This document shows, one piece after another, positions 24,155-32,758 of a DNA stretch of 64,000 nt. Under the pieces are notes generated by a model that did not search any database, was not told the DNA's origin, and saw only the letters and a list, made by a program, of their open reading frames with translations. The DNA is from VXPQ01 sp965248175 (GTDB taxonomy: Bacteria > Bacteroidota > Rhodothermia > Rhodothermales > VXPQ01), in the NCBI GenBank assembly GCA_965248175.1, contig OZ252093.1, forward strand, positions 1,612,001 to 1,676,000, written 5' to 3'. The number at the start of each line of letters is the position of its first letter. The stretch's first letter is position 1. Made by a program: the position numbers and the translations under genes.

Positions 24155-26188
24155 ATGCAAGCGGACCTGCTGGTAGGGCTTATTATCCTGTTGCCGCTGA
24201 TGGGAGCGGTCTGCATTGGCTTGAGCGGCCTGTTCATGCCGGACCTTCGCTCTCACGAGGGGCTTATCGGCGGGATAGCTACGGCGATGATCGCTATCCC
24301 GTTCGCCATAACCGTCTATCTTTTTGCCGGCTATGGAGGGGAGCCCCTGCTCGTCGACTACTACACCTGGATGTCGGCGGGCACTTTCGAGCTTTCGTTC
24401 GCATACCGCATCGACGCCCTCTCCCTGCTCATGACGATGATCGTCACGGGCGTCGGGGGCATCATTCATCTGTATTCGATCGGATACATGCATGGCGACA
24501 GGGGGTACTGGCGGTTCTTCGCCTACCTGAACCTGTTTATCTTCGCCATGCTGAATCTGGTGTTGGCGGACAATCTGCCGGTACTGTTTTTGGGCTGGGA
24601 GGGCGTTGGGTTGTGTTCCTGGCTGCTGATCGGATTCTGGTACGAGAACCTCAGGAACAGCGCTGCGGCGAACAAGGCGTTCATCATGAACCGGGTGGGC
24701 GACTTCGCCTTCCTGTTGGCCATATTTATACTCTACCGGCAGGTGGGCGCCCTCGATTTCGGCTCCCTGCTCCAGGCTGTAGATACGCTTCCGCAGCATG
24801 TGCTCAACTGGGTCGTGCTATTGCTTTTCATCGGCGCAACGGGTAAAAGCGCCCAGATACCCCTGTTTACCTGGCTGCCGGACGCGATGGCGGGGCCGAC
24901 TCCTGTGTCCGCGCTCATTCATGCCGCCACTATGGTCACGAGCGGGCTGTATCTGCTTGCCCGTCTTTCGCCCGTCGTACTGGAAGCGCCGACCGTCATG
25001 GCGGTTGTCGCCGTCGTCGGCGGGCTGACGGCCATCATGGCGGCCACCGTGGCCGCCGTGCAGAACGATATCAAGAAAGTGCTTGCTTACTCGACCGTCT
25101 CGCAGCTCGGATATATGTTTGCGGCGGCGGGCGTCGGGGCCTTTTTCGTGTCGATTTTTCATGTGGTTACGCATGCCTTTTTCAAGGGGTGCCTCTTTTT
25201 GGGATCCGGAAGCGTCATTCATGCAATGCATACCGTCGAGCACGATCTGGAGGAGGAGGGTTTGCTCCCGGACCCGGATGATGACGAATCCGATGAGGTT
25301 GTAGCCCATCCGTTTGATCCGCAGGACATGCGAACGATGGGGGGGCTTTCCCGGTACCTGCCTGCCACGGGGCTGACTTACCTTGTTGCGACGCTTGCCA
25401 TTGCGGGCCTGCCGCCGCTTGCCGGCTTCTTTTCCAAGGACGAAATCCTCTTCCGGGTGTTCGAGTATGGATACAGTGGCCATACGTATGCCTGGTTTGT
25501 TTTGGGAATCGGGATCGTCACGGCATTTCTGACGGCGTTCTACATGATGCGGTCGTATATGCTCACGTTTGAAGGGAGGTCGCGATGGCCTGCCTCCGAA
25601 CGGATACAGCCGAGCGAATCGCCCTGGACCATGACGCTTCCATTATGGGTCCTTGCCGTGCTGTCCGTTCTGGCCGGCTTTATCGGTTTGCCTGCCGTGC
25701 TCGGGCACGGCAGATTCAACTGGATTCATCACTGGCTGGGCGCGCCATGGGGCGGGCCGGTAGCGGAGCCGCTTGCCGTCGAACATGGCCCCGGGTTCAT
25801 TTGGATCGAATGGGCGCTGCTGGTTGCCGGCGCGCTCATTGCTGTGGCGGGTATCGGCTTCGCCATTCGAGCCTATGGCGCGCACGGATTGGCTTTTGAC
25901 GAACGCATTGCCCGGCGCCTGGGCGGTCTATACCGGGTATGGGAAGGGAAGTACTTCTGGGATGCGTTGTACGACCGTATCATTGTCCGTCCGGTCTTGC
26001 GGCTGGCCAAGCAGGGGTGCGCAGTCTTCGACACCCGGGTAGTGGACGGCGGGGTAAACGGACTCGCAAACCTGATTGCTGCGGCGAGCCGTCTCGTGCG
26101 CCGCATACAGACCGGCCGTGTACAGCACTACGCCGCAGCGATCGTGCTGGGCGCCGTCTTCATCATGGCGATCATGCTTGCCCTGTGA
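24155..26188 (+). CDS. nuoL: NADH-quinone oxidoreductase subunit L
   Basis: 677 residues. Distal antiporter-like proton-pumping subunit of complex I. Key charged residues are present: Glu149 in LFLGWEGVGLCSWLLIGFW and Lys231 in GATGKSAQIPLFTWLPDAM. The TPVSALIHAATMVTSGLYL helix is also clear. The C-terminal part carries the long lateral helix region (GLYRVWEGKYFWDALYDRII) and a final membrane anchor. Odd: a ~25-residue acidic insertion (EEEGLLPDPDDDESDEVV) at residues ~362-388, where many homologues have only a short loop before QDMRTMGGL. Starts 38 bases after nuoK and ends 5 bases before nuoM. Confidence 0.97.
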   Translation: MQADLLVGLIILLPLMGAVCIGLSGLFMPDLRSHEGLIGGIATAMIAIPFAITVYLFAGYGGEPLLVDYYTWMSAGTFELSFAYRIDALSLLMTMIVTGVGGIIHLYSIGYMHGDRGYWRFFAYLNLFIFAMLNLVLADNLPVLFLGWEGVGLCSWLLIGFWYENLRNSAAANKAFIMNRVGDFAFLLAIFILYRQVGALDFGSLLQAVDTLPQHVLNWVVLLLFIGATGKSAQIPLFTWLPDAMAGPTPVSALIHAATMVTSGLYLLARLSPVVLEAPTVMAVVAVVGGLTAIMAATVAAVQNDIKKVLAYSTVSQLGYMFAAAGVGAFFVSIFHVVTHAFFKGCLFLGSGSVIHAMHTVEHDLEEEGLLPDPDDDESDEVVAHPFDPQDMRTMGGLSRYLPATGLTYLVATLAIAGLPPLAGFFSKDEILFRVFEYGYSGHTYAWFVLGIGIVTAFLTAFYMMRSYMLTFEGRSRWPASERIQPSESPWTMTLPLWVLAVLSVLAGFIGLPAVLGHGRFNWIHHWLGAPWGGPVAEPLAVEHGPGFIWIEWALLVAGALIAVAGIGFAIRAYGAHGLAFDERIARRLGGLYRVWEGKYFWDALYDRIIVRPVLRLAKQGCAVFDTRVVDGGVNGLANLIAAASRLVRRIQTGRVQHYAAAIVLGAVFIMAIMLAL

Positions 26189-26193
26189 TTCCC

Positions 26194-27855
26194 ATGGACG
26201 CCATATCGATTCCATATATCACGTCCCTGGTCATTTTCCTTCCGCTTGCGGGCGCGCTGCTGACCCTCATGGTGCGCAGCGACCGCACCGTGCGGTGGGT
26301 GGCGCTCGGCACGACGGTCGTGGCGTTTTTACTGTCGGTCGGGCTTTTTGCGACGTTCGATGCTTCCGCGGAACTGGCCGGGACCCCCCAGTTGGTCGAC
26401 AAGGTTGCCTGGTTTCCGGAGAGCGTAGATATCAAGTACTTTGTCGGCATTGATGGGATCAGCCTGCTGCTCGTCATGCTTACGACGCTGCTCGGCCCTA
26501 TCGTCGTGCTTTCTTCCTGGAATTACATAGGCAGGCAGCGCAAGGGATATTACACGCTGCTGCTCATTCTCCAGACCGGGGTCACCGGCGTTTTCTGCGC
26601 CTTCGACGTATTCCTGTTTTACGTCTTCTTCGAGCTCACGCTGATCCCGATGTATTTTATCATCGGGATATGGGGAGGCCCCCGGCGTATCTACGCTGCC
26701 GTCAAGTTCGTACTGTTTACGCTCACGGGCTCCCTGCTTTTGCTGGTCGGGATTCTCTATCTCGGATATGCGGCGGGCGACGCCGTGAACGGCGGCGTGT
26801 TCACCACAGACTGGTACAAACTGCTGGCGTTTGATACGCCGGTGCATCTGCAAGCCTGGCTGTTTCCGATCTTCGCCCTTGCGTTCGCCGTCAAGGTGCC
26901 GATTTTCCCCCTGCACACCTGGTTGCCGGATGCGCACGTAGAGGCCCCGACAGGTGGATCGGTGATTCTTGCCGGCGTGCTCCTTAAGATGGGCACGTAC
27001 GGTCTCGTGCGCTTCTGCCTGCCCTTTTTTCCTCATGCCGCGTACGACTACGCACTTCCTTTCGCCATCCTTGCGGTCATCGGTATTATTTACGGCGCTC
27101 TTGTTTCCCGGGTACAGTCCGACGCCAAGAGGCTTGTGGCCTATTCTTCGATCAGCCACCTTGGTTTCGTCGTGCTCGGCATTTTCGCATTTACGATAGA
27201 GGCTATGCAGGGCGCCGTCATTCAGATGGTCAATCACGGATTGTCCACCGGAGCGCTCTTTTTGCTTCTCGGCATGTTGTACGAACGCCGCCATACCCGT
27301 GAAATGGACGATTTCGGCGGGATTGCCCGGACCGTTCCCGTCTTGACGTTCTTCATGATCTTTTCGGTGCTGGCGTCTGCCGGGCTGCCAGGGTTGAACG
27401 GTTTTGTGGGCGAATTTATGATCCTGCTCGGGGCATTCCGCAGCGACGTGATCGGACATCCCGTTCTGATTGCTGTGGCGACGACCGGTATCATCCTGGC
27501 GGCCGTATATCTTTTGTGGATGGTCTACAAGACGTTTTTCGGGCAGCTCGACAAGGAAGCGAACCGTACCATGCAGGATATGACGGGCCGTGAAATTGCG
27601 CTCATGATTCCACTGGTCGTGCTTATGTTTGTACTGGGTTTTGCTCCGAACCGGTTTTTGCAAAAAAGTGAGCCGGCCACGCAGTTTCTGCTGGAGTCGA
27701 TTCGCGCGAAACGCATGGCTGCTGAGGATGTCCGCGATACACAAGACGCCACCCGTTTTTTTGGACATTCTTCTCCGACACCCGACTCGGAGACGGCAAC
27801 GGGTTCGCACTCCGACGGGGCGCCCGGAACGGTTTTTTCGGATGCAAGCAACTGA
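26194..27855 (+). CDS. nuoM: NADH-quinone oxidoreductase subunit M
   Basis: 553 residues from the ATG at 26194, 5 bases after the nuoL stop; a longer open frame upstream overlaps nuoL and is rejected. Antiporter-like proton-pumping subunit. Key Glu ~147 is in VFFELTLIPMYFIIGIWGG and key Lys ~234 in AFAVKVPIFPLHTWLPDAH. Further family boxes are VAYSSISHLGFVVLGIFAF and GLPGLNGFVGEFMILLG. Odd: a ~55-residue hydrophilic tail after the last membrane helix, rich in Ser, Thr, Asp and Gly, not usual for NuoM. The downstream antiporter ATG follows 15 bases after the stop. Confidence 0.97.
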   Translation: MDAISIPYITSLVIFLPLAGALLTLMVRSDRTVRWVALGTTVVAFLLSVGLFATFDASAELAGTPQLVDKVAWFPESVDIKYFVGIDGISLLLVMLTTLLGPIVVLSSWNYIGRQRKGYYTLLLILQTGVTGVFCAFDVFLFYVFFELTLIPMYFIIGIWGGPRRIYAAVKFVLFTLTGSLLLLVGILYLGYAAGDAVNGGVFTTDWYKLLAFDTPVHLQAWLFPIFALAFAVKVPIFPLHTWLPDAHVEAPTGGSVILAGVLLKMGTYGLVRFCLPFFPHAAYDYALPFAILAVIGIIYGALVSRVQSDAKRLVAYSSISHLGFVVLGIFAFTIEAMQGAVIQMVNHGLSTGALFLLLGMLYERRHTREMDDFGGIARTVPVLTFFMIFSVLASAGLPGLNGFVGEFMILLGAFRSDVIGHPVLIAVATTGIILAAVYLLWMVYKTFFGQLDKEANRTMQDMTGREIALMIPLVVLMFVLGFAPNRFLQKSEPATQFLLESIRAKRMAAEDVRDTQDATRFFGHSSPTPDSETATGSHSDGAPGTVFSDASN

Positions 27856-27870
27856 TTGATCGTAAACGCC

Positions 27871-29520
27871 ATGTTATTCGCTTCCCCTCTTCGTTTCTCC
27901 AAATCCGTAGTGCTTCCCCGTTGTCTGTCGCTTATGGCGGTGAGCTTGCTGGCCGGGTGCCTGCTGTTGCCGGGCGCGGCATGGTCAGCGCCTTCCGGCA
28001 TGCCGCAGGAATCCGGTGTAGAGCAGGCCACTGGCGACCACGCCGGGGCCATGCACGATGAGCAAGAGGCTACGCACGATGAGCAGGGGGCTACGCACGA
28101 TGAGCAAGAGGCCGGGAGCCATGCCCCCGCCGACGCTCATGCCGAAGCGGCGGAGCACGATGGAGGCCAGGAAGGCGGCGACCACGGGCCCCTGCCCCCT
28201 GTATGGCTCATCTTGCCGTTCCTTGGCCTGCTGATCATGATCGCGACGGGACCGCTTTTCTATGCGCACCATTGGCATCACCATTATCCGAAGTATGCGG
28301 CGGGGCTCGGCGCCATCGTGGTGATCTATTATCTGTTCGTGCTGGAATCTTCGGTCCCCATGATGCATGCGCTGGCCGAATATCTTTCCTTTATCGCCCT
28401 GATCGCCTCCCTGTTTATCGCCGCTTCGGGCATTTTCCTCAGCCTGAACGCGCGCGGTACGCCATGGACCAATTCCGTGCTGCTGTTCGTGGGCTCTGTT
28501 TTGGCTAACCTGATTGCTACGACCGGGGCGGCGATGCTTTTCATCCGGCCCTACATGCGTCTTAACAAGGGCCGCCTGAAACCCTACCATATTGTCTTTT
28601 TCATTTTTCTGGTCGCCAACGTGGGAGGGGGGCTTACTCCCATAGGCGATCCGCCGCTTTTTCTGGGCTTTCTGCGCGGCGTGCCTTTTTTCTGGACCCT
28701 CACGCACGTCTGGTACATCTGGCTGCCGACCGTTCTTCTCCTGTTGGCCATTTTTTATGTCATCGATGCGCGCAACAAGCAAGTAGCGCCTGCTATTGAC
28801 GCCTCCCGCGGCCTGATGGGTATCGTAGGCCGGAAGAACTTCATATGGGTCGTGGTGGTCGTTCTTTCGGTCTTTATCGATCCGCAAGTGTTCGACTGGG
28901 TGCCCCGGTTGCATATAGGCGGCGCCCACCTGCCGTTCGGCATTCGCGAACTCGTTATGTTTTCGGTATGCGTGTTCGCTTTCGTGTTCGCCGACAAGGC
29001 CGCCCTTAAAAAGAACGAATTTACGTTCGAGCCTATCCGGGAAGTAGGTTGGCTGTTTCTCGGCATTTTTGCAACGATGCAGCCTGCCCTCCAGCTTATC
29101 AGCGAGTTTGCGAGCCAGAACTCCGAGTCGCTTTCCGTGGGCATGTTTTACTGGGCTACGGGAGCCCTTTCGGGTATTCTGGACAATGCCCCGACGTATC
29201 TCAATTTCCTTGCGGCAGCGATGGGCAAATTCGGGATGGACGTGAGTGTGGCGTCCCAGGTCGTGGAATTTGCGCTGCCGGCGGAGGGAATCGACTCGTG
29301 GATATTCTTGCAGGCTATTTCCGTGGCGGCCGTGTTCTTTGGCGCGATGACCTATATCGGCAATGCTCCGAACTTTATGGTGAAAGCCATCGCAGAGTCG
29401 AGCGGCGTCGATGTGCCCAGTTTCGTCGGGTATCTCGTGAAGTACTCGTTGCCGATTCTGATCCCGGTATACTTCGTAATCTGGGTCATTTTCTACAGTG
29501 GGTGGATCCTGCAACTATAA
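27871..29520 (+). CDS. NhaD-type Na+/H+ antiporter within the complex I operon
   Basis: 549 residues from the ATG at 27871 (a TTG directly after the nuoM stop is less likely). The N-terminus has a hydrophobic signal-like segment, then a His/Asp/Glu-rich hydrophilic stretch with the repeat (A/T)HDEQ(E/G)A three times, then ~12 membrane helices. Ion transporter superfamily (ArsB/NhaD) motifs: LANLIATTGAAMLFIRPYMR and the NhaD signature VGGGLTPIGDPPLFLGFLRG, with a mirrored DNAPTYLNFLAAAMGKFG in the second half. Exchanges Na+ for H+ across the inner membrane. Its place between nuoM and nuoN matches the arrangement reported for Rhodothermus marinus (from memory), suggesting a functional link with complex I. 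A His-rich HHWHHHYPKY loop also stands out. Confidence 0.9.
   Translation: MLFASPLRFSKSVVLPRCLSLMAVSLLAGCLLLPGAAWSAPSGMPQESGVEQATGDHAGAMHDEQEATHDEQGATHDEQEAGSHAPADAHAEAAEHDGGQEGGDHGPLPPVWLILPFLGLLIMIATGPLFYAHHWHHHYPKYAAGLGAIVVIYYLFVLESSVPMMHALAEYLSFIALIASLFIAASGIFLSLNARGTPWTNSVLLFVGSVLANLIATTGAAMLFIRPYMRLNKGRLKPYHIVFFIFLVANVGGGLTPIGDPPLFLGFLRGVPFFWTLTHVWYIWLPTVLLLLAIFYVIDARNKQVAPAIDASRGLMGIVGRKNFIWVVVVVLSVFIDPQVFDWVPRLHIGGAHLPFGIRELVMFSVCVFAFVFADKAALKKNEFTFEPIREVGWLFLGIFATMQPALQLISEFASQNSESLSVGMFYWATGALSGILDNAPTYLNFLAAAMGKFGMDVSVASQVVEFALPAEGIDSWIFLQAISVAAVFFGAMTYIGNAPNFMVKAIAESSGVDVPSFVGYLVKYSLPILIPVYFVIWVIFYSGWILQL
28048..28110 (+). repeat. 21-bp tandem repeat, three units, in the antiporter gene
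   Basis: Units 28048-28068, 28069-28089 and 28090-28110, nearly identical, each encoding A(M/T)HDEQ(E/G). In frame, in the hydrophilic N-terminal region before the first transport helix. Confidence 0.9.
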
Positions 29521-29571
29521 GTAAACTCGCCTGTACCCCGGCTCCCCGGATCCCGCGTATCAAGATTGCTT

Positions 29572-29856
29572 ATGTCTCGACAACCGCTTGCTGAAGAAGA
29601 AATCGCCCAGGCTTTGCAAGAGCTCGACGGGTGGGCATTCGAGAACGACCGGCTCGTGAAGCAGTTCACGTTCGGCGATTTCCGGGAGGCGATGGGATTC
29701 ATCGTCCGGGTGGCGTTCGAAGCCGAAGCGCTCGACCATCATCCGGACCTGCACAATGTGTACAACAAGGTGACTCTTGCACTCAACACGCACGATGCAG
29801 GCGGTAAGGTGACCGCCTTTGACGTCGCGCTGGCACAGAAGATAGACCGTTTGTGA
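29572..29856 (+). CDS. Pterin-4-alpha-carbinolamine dehydratase homologue
   Basis: 94 residues from the ATG at 29572. The PCD/DCoH signature is complete: GWAFENDRLVKQFTFGDFREAMGF, then the catalytic HHPD box (EALDHHPDLHNVYNKV) and TLALNTHDAGGKVTAFDVALA. The classical reaction is dehydration of 4a-hydroxytetrahydropterin made by aromatic amino acid hydroxylases. No such hydroxylase is nearby. Its position inside a complex I operon between the antiporter and nuoN is the same as described in Rhodothermus marinus (from memory) and suggests another role, for example in molybdopterin metabolism or complex assembly; this is inference. Confidence 0.95.
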   Translation: MSRQPLAEEEIAQALQELDGWAFENDRLVKQFTFGDFREAMGFIVRVAFEAEALDHHPDLHNVYNKVTLALNTHDAGGKVTAFDVALAQKIDRL

Positions 29857-29913
29857 GCGGTGTTTATGCGCATTTTCGCGGCCGTGGCCCGGAGATGACG
29901 TGATCCCGATACG

Positions 29914-31383
29914 ATGGAAACAGAACTGATCCGGTTTTTTGACGCCCTTCCGGGGGATATGGCCAGGACCCTGCCCTTGATGCTTGCTACGGGGGTGGGG
30001 GTTGTTCTGGTCGTCCGGGATGCTTTCCGAAGCAGCATTCGCGAGTTGGCCTGGATCTCCGGCGCCGTCCTCGCGGCCGGGATTGTCCTGGAGGTGTTGC
30101 AACTCGATGCGGAGGCCGGGACGGCTTTCTACGGGATGGTGCGTACGGGCGGATACGCGTCTTTCGTGAATATCGTGATCCTGTCCGGTGGCTTGCTTAC
30201 CGTTGCGCTGTCTCCGCCGTACTGGAAAAAAATAGGCCAGGAATCCGGAGAAGTCTATCCGCTGATTCTGTTCGCTACCGCCGGGATGATAGTTCTCGGA
30301 ACGGCGAACAATATGGTGGCCGTTTTTGTCGGGCTTGAAACGATGTCCGTATCGCTGTACATCATGGCGGGGATGATTTGGGGGGACGAGGGGAGCGCCG
30401 AGGGCGCCCTGAAATATTTCCTGCTGGGGGCTTTTGCCACAGGCTTTTTTCTGTACGGGATCGCCTTGCTGTACGGTTCAACCGGGACCATGTATATCCC
30501 CGATATGGCGGCAGGCCTTGAAGCGAGCGGCCAAACCATGTTGTTTCGCGCCGGCGTGGCGTTGCTCCTGATCGGATTCTTTTTCAAAGTCGGCGCCGTG
30601 CCGTTCCATATGTGGACTCCTGATGTGTACCAGGGTGCGCCGACCACGATGGTGGGCTATATGTCCACGGCCTCGAAGGCGGCGGCATTCGGGGCGTTGA
30701 TTCTGTTTCTGCGTGACGTCATGCCCGCGGACGGCTGGGAACCCCTGCTTGCGTCCGTTGCGCTTGTGACGATGGTGCTGGGCAATCTGCTCGCCGTCCT
30801 GCAAGGAAATGTTAAACGCATGCTGGCCTATTCATCCATTGCGCATGGAGGCTATATCCTGGTCGGGTTGACCGCGGGAGGCGCCGCCGCCTGGTCGGGT
30901 GCGCTCTACTATCTGCTCGTGTACACCCTGATGAATATCGGCGCCTTCGGCGTGATGGCGTATCTGGAATGGGACGGCAAGGCGGGGCGGGAGCAAACTC
31001 TCGACTCGCTGGCGGGGGTGGGTCTCCGCAAGCCCCTGCTCGGCGTTACGATGGGATGTTTCATGTTCAGTCTCGCGGGATTTCCGCCGTTCGGCGGCTT
31101 TCTGGGCAAGTACGCGGTGTTTGCGCCCGCCGTGGACGCCGGCTATACGTGGCTGGTTGTGGTTGGCGTACTGGCCAGTGTCGTATCGGCCTTTTATTAT
31201 TTGCGCGTGCTGTACGTCTTTTTCATGCGTTCTCCCGAGGACACCCCGGAGGCTGCACCTGCACTGGAGGCTGCGTTCCCAACGCCTCTCGTTTTGCGGG
31301 TTGTGCTGGTTGCGTGCGCAGCGGCGTTGCTTGTGCTGGGCATTGCGCCAGGGCTTCTCGATGTGACCCGGGGCGTTTTTTGA
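29914..31383 (+). CDS. nuoN: NADH-quinone oxidoreductase subunit N
   Basis: 489 residues. Third antiporter-like proton-pumping subunit. Key Glu ~142 is in AVFVGLETMSVSLYIMAGM and key Lys ~225 in FFFKVGAVPFHMWTPDVYQGAP. Further boxes are NVKRMLAYSSIAHGGYILVGL and GFPPFGGFLGKYAVFAP. About 14 membrane helices, normal length. Last gene of the complex I cluster, 57 bases after the PCD gene. Confidence 0.97.
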   Translation: METELIRFFDALPGDMARTLPLMLATGVGVVLVVRDAFRSSIRELAWISGAVLAAGIVLEVLQLDAEAGTAFYGMVRTGGYASFVNIVILSGGLLTVALSPPYWKKIGQESGEVYPLILFATAGMIVLGTANNMVAVFVGLETMSVSLYIMAGMIWGDEGSAEGALKYFLLGAFATGFFLYGIALLYGSTGTMYIPDMAAGLEASGQTMLFRAGVALLLIGFFFKVGAVPFHMWTPDVYQGAPTTMVGYMSTASKAAAFGALILFLRDVMPADGWEPLLASVALVTMVLGNLLAVLQGNVKRMLAYSSIAHGGYILVGLTAGGAAAWSGALYYLLVYTLMNIGAFGVMAYLEWDGKAGREQTLDSLAGVGLRKPLLGVTMGCFMFSLAGFPPFGGFLGKYAVFAPAVDAGYTWLVVVGVLASVVSAFYYLRVLYVFFMRSPEDTPEAAPALEAAFPTPLVLRVVLVACAAALLVLGIAPGLLDVTRGVF

Positions 31384-31471
31384 GCAGGCGGTGTCCGGCA
31401 TGGTGACCAGGCACTGATCGTTGCATGGATTTTCAGGGGCGTGTATGGCGTCCCGAAACGAGCATATAGCC

Positions 31472-32062
31472 ATGAAAAAACTCGTGCATACGCTCATCCC
31501 GCACGACCCCGGACTCGGGTTGTATGTGGCGCCGCGCATTCCCAGGGAAAAGGTGCGCAATGCGCTCCGCGATTATGCGGAAGGCGTTTCAGAGCCGGAA
31601 GTGCTGGCGCTCTACGACGCCACGCGCATCGGCAATGCGAAGGATGGGGCCGTGTTTACGGCAGATCGCCTCGTCTTCGAGAACAACGATTTTTCGCCGG
31701 TCCAGGACGTGTGCTATGCCGATATCGTCGGTGTTGAGGGGAAGCGCAAACTCATGGGCGGGCGGAGCATAACCTTGCAGGTAAACCGCGGACGGGCAAC
31801 CTTCGACGTCACGCTGGATTTTTCCGGACGACCAGGGGCGTGTCCGTATGTGGTTGCCTTCCTGCAGGAGGCGATGCTGCGCGTCCTTGATGAGGAGGGG
31901 CGGGAAGACGGTGCGGAGGGGGATGCTTCGACCGATCCCGCCGAGGTGCGCGCCGCCCTGAAAGCACTGTGTGCGCAAGGTGTGCTGTCCTCTTCCGATA
32001 TGCGCGCCATGCTACGCGCCATAGGCGTTTCTCCGGATACGGATACCGGGGCATCCGGTTGA
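31472..32062 (+). CDS. Hypothetical protein, possible PH-like domain plus SHOCT-like tail
   Basis: 196 residues from the ATG at 31472; ATGs at 31445 and 31421 are alternatives. No signal peptide or membrane segment. A beta-rich middle (GAVFTADRLVFENND ... CYADIVGVEGKRKLMGGRSITLQV) has the look of a bacterial PH-like domain. The last ~35 residues (DPAEVRAALKALCAQGVLSSSDMRAMLRAIG) look like the short helical SHOCT module. Both are impressions from pattern, not firm assignments. It lies after nuoN on the same strand with an 88-base gap and converges on queE. Confidence 0.65.
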   Translation: MKKLVHTLIPHDPGLGLYVAPRIPREKVRNALRDYAEGVSEPEVLALYDATRIGNAKDGAVFTADRLVFENNDFSPVQDVCYADIVGVEGKRKLMGGRSITLQVNRGRATFDVTLDFSGRPGACPYVVAFLQEAMLRVLDEEGREDGAEGDASTDPAEVRAALKALCAQGVLSSSDMRAMLRAIGVSPDTDTGASG

Positions 32063-32075
32063 GATCGCCGGACGT

Positions 32076-32708
32076 CTACGGAATCCCCAGCAGCTTGTGG
32101 GTCTGGAGCGAAAGCCGCCACATCGGGTGCGCCAGACAATACGCGACGGTTTGCTTCGTGTATTTCTCCAGATCGGGACCGTCCATCGGTTGCAGGAAGA
32201 AGTGCCGGAACGGGAGACCGGTAAACGCCTCCGGCGGTGCGTGCTCCTGCGGATACACCAGTTTCAGTTCGTCGCCTTCCTTCAGCACCAGCTCAGCTCC
32301 TGCTTTCGGGCTGACGCAAATCCAGTCGATGTCCGCCGGGGGCATTTTCGTGCCGTTCGTTTCGATGGCCACCTCGAACCCCTCTTTGTGCAGTGCGGCA
32401 ATCAGCGGCTCGTCCAGTTGCAGAAGCGGCTCGCCGCCCGTGCAGACCACATAGCGGGCCTTTTTTTCCGCAGGCCAACGAGCGGCAACGGTGCGCGCCA
32501 GTCCGGACGCCGTGTCGAACCGTCCTCCTCCCGGGCCATCCGTACCCACGAAATCGGTGTCGCAGAATTGGCATACGGCGGTGGCCCGATCCGCTTCCCG
32601 CCCGCTCCAGAGATTGCACCCGGCGAAGCGCAGAAAGACCGCTGGGCGCCCCGTGCGGGCGCCCTCTCCCTGGATGGTGTACTGTATTTCCTTGACGCTA
32701 TACGACAC
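32076..32708 (-). CDS. queE: 7-carboxy-7-deazaguanine synthase QueE
   Basis: 210 residues from the GTG at 32708 (start VSYSVKEIQYTIQGEG fits the family; an ATG 11 codons upstream at 32741 gives a basic extension). Radical SAM enzyme that converts 6-carboxytetrahydropterin to 7-carboxy-7-deazaguanine in queuosine synthesis. The Cys motif is the QueE variant with a long first spacing: FAGCNLWSG ... AVCQFCDTDF. Also seen are RYVVCTGGEPLLQLD and AIETNGT. Encoded 50 bases after sodA on the same strand. No queC, queD or queF is in the window. Confidence 0.93.
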   Translation of the reverse strand: MSYSVKEIQYTIQGEGARTGRPAVFLRFAGCNLWSGREADRATAVCQFCDTDFVGTDGPGGGRFDTASGLARTVAARWPAEKKARYVVCTGGEPLLQLDEPLIAALHKEGFEVAIETNGTKMPPADIDWICVSPKAGAELVLKEGDELKLVYPQEHAPPEAFTGLPFRHFFLQPMDGPDLEKYTKQTVAYCLAHPMWRLSLQTHKLLGIP

Positions 32709-32758
32709 GACACGTCCCCAATGGCGGCGCCGGATGCGCAAGGTACGTAGCCGACCCG

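Noticed and set aside
26329..29514. Two ~500-codon open frames on the minus strand opposite nuoM and the antiporter
   Set aside because: They run antisense through strongly conserved membrane proteins, are rich in His/Arg/Lys/Gln in the manner of reverse-strand high-GC frames, and show no family motif.
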